Notes under the pieces: generated by a model | What the model saw: only the letters and a program-made list of their open reading frames with translations | What the model was told of the DNA's origin: nothing | The model's database searches: none | Assembly: GCA_002429045.1 (NCBI GenBank) | Contig: DIYM01000158.1 | Location: 1-8,590, forward strand | DNA length: 8,590 nucleotides | Reading direction: 5' to 3' | Source: Phycisphaerales bacterium UBA6054 | GTDB taxonomy: Bacteria > Planctomycetota > Phycisphaerae > Phycisphaerales > UBA1924 | Shown here: piece by piece, positions 5,919-8,590 of the stretch | Layout of the letters: each line of letters opens with the position of its first letter | Position numbering within the stretch: the first letter of the stretch is position 1 | Program-made: the position numbers and the translations under genes

Positions 5919-6410
5919 TCAATACGCGTTGTACTGCACGCCCCGGGCGTCGAGCTCCGTGTTGGGCAGGTTGGCGGTGATGGTCCCCGTGGATTCGTCG
6001 TAGACCCAGCCGGCCGTGGTGCCTCCCTGGGTTGCGACGATGCCGTTCTGGCCCTTGTTCGAGCCGAGCTTGAGCGCCGGGACCGCACGGAGGTACGGGC
6101 CGAGGTAGTAGGTAGACGATTTGGTCGTGTTCGCGTTGCCGTTGACGTCGGTATATGTCGTCATCTGATCGACGAAGTCGGCGAACGTGGGGTATGCCCC
6201 CCCGTGCTCGGCCTGGTACAGATCGATCGCGTTGCGCATGACGGCCAGATCGGCGATCAGCCCGGAATCGGCCGCACCGGCGGCACCCCGGCTCATCCGG
6301 GGCAGCGCGATCGCGCCGATGATCCCGATGATGACCACAACGATGACGAGTTCGATCAGGCTAAAGCCCCGACCCTTGAAGCGACCGCCGAGTGAAATCT
6401 GCCCGTTCAT
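5919..6410 (-). CDS. gspG: Major type II secretion/type IV pseudopilin (GspG-like)
   Basis: A 163-residue prepilin. A 15-residue basic leader ends RG (G15), and the mature protein begins FSLIELVIVVVIIGIIGAIA with glutamate at +5, the canonical prepilin peptidase site, followed by ALPRM. The segment AVMRNAIDLYQAEHGGAYPT is the classic GspG helix-loop. Further on, YLGPYLRAVPALKLGSNKG and AGWVYDESTGTITAN resemble the pseudopilin endings common in planctomycetes. It would form the shaft of the pseudopilus or pilus. A clear ribosome site (AAGGGAG, 6418-6424) sits 7 bases upstream, the best in the cluster along with the LamG one, consistent with high expression. A 140-base gap precedes it, so it may have its own promoter, although none was convincingly found. 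Whether this filament secretes proteins or acts as a pilus cannot be decided here. Confidence 0.92.
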   Translation of the reverse strand: MNGQISLGGRFKGRGFSLIELVIVVVIIGIIGAIALPRMSRGAAGAADSGLIADLAVMRNAIDLYQAEHGGAYPTFADFVDQMTTYTDVNGNANTTKSSTYYLGPYLRAVPALKLGSNKGQNGIVATQGGTTAGWVYDESTGTITANLPNTELDARGVQYNAY

Positions 6411-6417
6411 GTTCGTT

Positions 6418-6424
6418 CTCCCTT
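6418..6424 (-). promoter_or_regulatory. Ribosome binding site of the major pseudopilin
   Basis: AAGGGAG on the minus strand with 7 bases between it and the ATG at 6410. It supports that start and suggests strong translation of the shaft subunit. Confidence 0.7.
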
Positions 6425-6550
6425 GAGTTCCCGGAAACCAGCCCCGGTTGATATCGGGTGCATCGGGATGAAGCAGAACCGAGTTGAGACGGCGTGGAGC
6501 CGCGTGCCCTTAGCGGACCTGGAGCGCTGTCACAACCGCCAAGGCTTCCG

Positions 6551-7117
6551 CTACTTGGGCACCGGCATCGAGAGCACGACCCGGTTTCCGCCCCGCTCGA
6601 TGGTGGCCGTCCGGTCGCCGACAGCGATCAGGGCGAACCCGTCCGGGTGCGTCTGCCCGACCCTGAGGCGGACGCCGTCGATCACCGCGATCCCCCCGGT
6701 CGACATCGGCATGACCATGGTCAGGCTGTGCGATTCGGCGCGGGCGTTGCCTGTCGGGACCCGCCCGGGCGAGCCGGGGACGCTTGTCAGGTCGATCAGA
6801 CCGCCGGCCGAGGGCACCTCGTCGGGAGCGGCGATCCAATCCGGGGAAGGCCCGAACCGGAGCATCGCTGCCTGCTGCGCGACCGATTCGTCGATCCGCT
6901 CAGCGATGATGTCCTGGAGCCGTTCCCCCGTTGCACCGCCCGCCTGGGCGGCCAGCGCCCCCGTGAGACGCTCAACCGTTCCAACCGGGCTCTGCACCGC
7001 CGGATCGATCGCCGCGGCGGCCTCCGAGGGTGACAGCAGCACGCGATCGACGGCCAGGCCGGAGATCGCGAGCGCGAACAGCCCGACAAACACCCTACGT
7101 TCTTTCGACATGCCCAT
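6551..7117 (-). CDS. PilP/GspB/GspC-like periplasmic connector protein
   Basis: A 188-residue protein that follows the PilO-like gene after a 63-base gap. Residues of about 8-26 form a signal anchor (RRVFVGLFALAISGLAVDRV). Residues 30-130 are a low-complexity Ala/Gly/Pro/Ser-rich spacer with one helix. The C-terminal 50 residues (GGIAVIDGVRLRVGQTHP, ALIAVGDRTATIERGGNRVVLSMP) have the short beta pattern 'vi(n/d)g..lrvGq..dgf.l..i....v.l..gg..v.l' shared by PilP, GspB and the homology region of GspC. Such proteins bridge the inner-membrane complex to the secretin. The pattern and position after a PilO-like gene support this role, but the family is short and diverse, so it is less certain than its neighbours. 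In-frame ATGs at 7117 and 7111 are both possible starts. Confidence 0.6.
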   Translation of the reverse strand: MGMSKERRVFVGLFALAISGLAVDRVLLSPSEAAAAIDPAVQSPVGTVERLTGALAAQAGGATGERLQDIIAERIDESVAQQAAMLRFGPSPDWIAAPDEVPSAGGLIDLTSVPGSPGRVPTGNARAESHSLTMVMPMSTGGIAVIDGVRLRVGQTHPDGFALIAVGDRTATIERGGNRVVLSMPVPK

Positions 7118-7135
7118 GCCCGTAACCAGCCGATT

Positions 7136-7150
7136 CAGCCCGTCGGGCTG
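7136..7150 (-). other. Small hairpin in the pilO to connector gap
   Basis: CAGCCC, loop of 3 bases, GGGCTG forms a 6-bp stem 19 bases before the ATG at 7117. No T-tract follows on the minus strand, so it is not a clear terminator. It may shape translation of the connector gene, which lacks a good Shine-Dalgarno sequence. Confidence 0.3.
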
Positions 7151-7180
7151 CCACCAAGCTCGAAGAGTTTTTGTGACAAT

Positions 7181-7747
7181 CTACTCGTTGAGCACGAGCC
7201 ACCGGAACTCGGCGCGAACCTGGATGGTTCCCGGACCGACGTGGTTCATCGAAACCGAACGGACATGGATGTCGGGGTGCTGTGCATCCAGGCGGGCGAA
7301 CAGATCGAGCACCTGGGCGAGTGTCCCCTGGATCGCCACCTGCACAGGGCTCTCCGACAGCGGTTCGGCGGCCTCGACCGGGCGCGGCTGCAGCACGAGG
7401 ATGGCCAGGCCCATCGACTCGAACATCCCGGTCAGATCCGCCATCAGGCGGTTCACTCCGTCGGGCGTCGACAGCGCGACGTCTCTCGATTCGACCGCCG
7501 CCCGTTCTCGCTCGACGCGTTCGATCAACCGCATGTGGGCCGCGCCCAGCTCATCGAGTTCCAGCGAAACCGATGAGAGTTGATCCCGCACGACCTGATC
7601 GGCGTTGTGGGCTTTCACGGCAGGCACCACGCCGAGCGCGGACGCGCCGGCCAGAATCACGCAGCAGGCACCCGCACCGGCCAGATGGATGGCGGTCGTG
7701 CCCTGTTTCACGGATCCGTTCGGTTTCGACAGTCGTGCCCGCCTCAT
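7181..7747 (-). CDS. pilO: PilO-like pilus assembly inner-membrane protein
   Basis: A 188-residue bitopic membrane protein. One transmembrane helix (about 20-42) follows a basic cytoplasmic N-terminus. A predicted coiled coil (about 55-92, QLSSVSLELDELGAAHMRLIERVERERAAVESRD) comes next, and then a small alpha/beta domain. That domain's strands include LAILVLQPRPVEA, PVQVAIQGTLAQVLDLFARLD and HVRSVSMNHVGPGTIQVRAEFRWLVL, the ferredoxin-like fold of PilO/GspM. PilO pairs with PilN to form the periplasmic alignment layer of type IV pili. Its ATG overlaps the pilN stop (ATGA). The order M-N-O confirms the role more than sequence similarity alone. Confidence 0.75.
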   Translation of the reverse strand: MRRARLSKPNGSVKQGTTAIHLAGAGACCVILAGASALGVVPAVKAHNADQVVRDQLSSVSLELDELGAAHMRLIERVERERAAVESRDVALSTPDGVNRLMADLTGMFESMGLAILVLQPRPVEAAEPLSESPVQVAIQGTLAQVLDLFARLDAQHPDIHVRSVSMNHVGPGTIQVRAEFRWLVLNE

Positions 7748-8322
7748 TGATCCAGGCTCCCCGATGAGATCCGGCCCGCGATGTCGAACCGGTAGACGTC
7801 CCGCTCCAGACTGACTCGGTTCGTGTTCATCGTGATCCCTCGGATCAGGTTCAGATCCTCCAAGCGGAGCACCAGAGCGCGGGCATCGGATTGGGTCTCG
7901 GCCAACCCGACCAGACGGACATCGATGCGATCGCCAGGCTCGGAGAGCCGCAGTTCGATCTGCTCGAACCGGGCCGAGTCCACGGCCGAAGCGATCCCAC
8001 CGAGGATCGGGATCCAGTCGATCCGGTCATCCACCCGATCGAGGAGGACCCCACGCTCACGCAAGGTGCTCAGTTCACGCTCGAGCGAGGGACGCTCGGT
8101 CTGCAGCCTCGCGACCGCGTCCCGGTTGCGTTGGATCCGGGATCGGATCGACGAGAGGTCATCACCGGTGCCCAGGGCGAGCGCTCCTGCGGGGATGAAA
8201 GAGCCCACCGCCAGGAGCACCGCGGCCGTCAGCCAAGCGGATAGCAGCCTCGCGCGGGCGGACCGCGCACGCCGGCACGCGGGAAGCAGGTTCAGAGTCG
8301 GCATCGGCGATGCTTGGGTCAT
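7744..8322 (-). CDS. pilN: PilN-like pilus assembly inner-membrane protein
   Basis: A 192-residue bitopic protein. Its cytoplasmic N-terminus carries LNLLPACRR (residues 10-18), the PilN motif that inserts into PilM. One transmembrane helix (about 30-50) follows, then a coiled coil (about 55-92) and a C-terminal alpha/beta domain (100-187) with the PilN signature style: WIPILGGIASAV, FEQIELRLSEPGDRIDVRLVGLAETQSDARALVLRLEDLNLIRGI. The gene overlaps the pilM stop at its own start (ATGA at 8322) and overlaps pilO at its end. The second methionine (residue 7) is a possible alternative start that would put the LNLLP motif closer to the N-terminus, as in usual family members. Confidence 0.83.
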   Translation of the reverse strand: MTQASPMPTLNLLPACRRARSARARLLSAWLTAAVLLAVGSFIPAGALALGTGDDLSSIRSRIQRNRDAVARLQTERPSLERELSTLRERGVLLDRVDDRIDWIPILGGIASAVDSARFEQIELRLSEPGDRIDVRLVGLAETQSDARALVLRLEDLNLIRGITMNTNRVSLERDVYRFDIAGRISSGSLDQ

Positions 8323-8590
8323 GGGTCGAACCTCCGCGCCAGCCCGTAGGCGATCGCCAGACGGCCGAAGCCGTCGGGGTCGCTGATGCCGGATGCCCCG
8401 CAGCCCGCGTCGGGCACCAGCGGCTCCACGGGCATGCCGAGTCTCTCATCGATGGTCTGGATCAACTCCGGCCTGCTGCTCCCGTACCCGGCGAGTGTCA
8501 CCGAACCGATGCCGGCCCGGCGGTACGCGTGGGACACGTACGTGACCGAGGTGTCGATCTCCCCCGCCAGCGTTCGGGCGAGCCGGCTCC
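8319..8590 (-). CDS. pilM: PilM, type IV pilus assembly ATPase-like protein, C-terminal part
   Basis: The C-terminal 89 residues of a gene that continues past the right edge. The visible sequence, RLAREIDTS-like (LARTLAGEIDTSVTYVSHAY) followed by VTLAGYGSSRPELIQTIDERLGMPVEPLVP and FGRLAIAYGLARRFDP, matches the end of PilM, an actin-fold cytoplasmic protein of the FtsA family: its Gly-rich phosphate-2-type loop (LAGYGSS) and the final 'A.GLA.R' helix. PilM binds the N-terminus of PilN and forms the cytoplasmic ring of the pilus machine. The ATGA overlap with pilN supports the reading frame. GspL's cytoplasmic domain is related, but the separate stop before a PilN-like gene favours PilM. Confidence 0.8.
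   Translation of the reverse strand, partial: SRLARTLAGEIDTSVTYVSHAYRRAGIGSVTLAGYGSSRPELIQTIDERLGMPVEPLVPDAGCGASGISDPDGFGRLAIAYGLARRFDP

Noticed and set aside
5852..6088. An N-terminal extension of the GspH-like frame
   Set aside because: It would overlap the major pseudopilin and encodes Arg/Ser/Pro-rich sequence. Prepilin leaders are short, so the ATG at 5851 is the sensible start.
6411..6550. A promoter for the major pseudopilin, including a sigma54 type
   Set aside because: Neither a GG-N10-GC sigma54 element nor a convincing -35/-10 pair was found on the minus strand. The gap has room for one, but nothing supports a specific site.
6423..7583. A 386-codon open frame on the plus strand
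   Set aside because: It crosses the connector and PilO-like genes on the opposite strand. The product is Ser/Arg/Thr-rich and featureless, while the minus-strand proteins have membrane helices and family patterns.

Overview
The window looks like chromosomal DNA of a high-GC planctomycete, probably of the Phycisphaerae type. This is inferred from strong G/C bias at third codon positions, prepilin leaders of the RRAFTLVE kind, a major pseudopilin ending of the type common in Phycisphaerae/Planctomycetes (AGWVYDESTG near the C-terminus), and a LamG-bearing envelope protein. No rRNA, tRNA, insertion sequence, phage gene or CRISPR array was seen. It reads as ordinary, densely packed chromosome with two functional blocks meeting tail to tail near 3190.

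Left block (1-3181). A small partial reading frame runs leftward off the edge from 119. Diverging from it is a membrane transporter of the VUT/YhhQ family (queuosine precursor uptake, 179-1075). After a 91-base gap with a possible promoter and a perfect 8-bp hairpin comes a translationally coupled pair: a single-domain CheY-like response regulator (1167-1577) and a GAF-like plus HD-GYP protein (1577-3181), predicted to hydrolyse cyclic di-GMP. No histidine kinase is present in the window.

Right block (8590 down to 3204, all minus strand). This is a type IV filament assembly cluster. In transcription order it holds the end of pilM, then pilN-like, pilO-like, a PilP/GspB/GspC-like periplasmic connector, the major pseudopilin (GspG-like), and four minor pseudopilins resembling GspH, GspJ, GspI and GspK. 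The last is fused to a C-terminal LamG/concanavalin-like domain. PilM-N-O is the inner-membrane alignment platform of type IV pili, whereas the G-H-J-I-K set is the pseudopilin toolkit of type II secretion, so the cluster is a mixed type II secretion/type IV pilus machine. The secretin, ATPases, platform protein and prepilin peptidase are not in the window and may lie beyond its right edge or elsewhere.

The genes are tightly coupled by ATGA or TGATG overlaps. The exceptions are the gaps on either side of the connector gene (63 and 140 bases) and one between the major pseudopilin and the minor ones, where an 11-bp GC-rich hairpin could lower downstream expression. The most unusual gene is the LamG-tipped GspK-like pseudopilin, which suggests a filament whose tip carries a carbohydrate- or protein-binding domain. 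The c-di-GMP phosphodiesterase pair next door could regulate surface attachment or filament use, but adjacency (convergent, 22 bases apart) is the only evidence.
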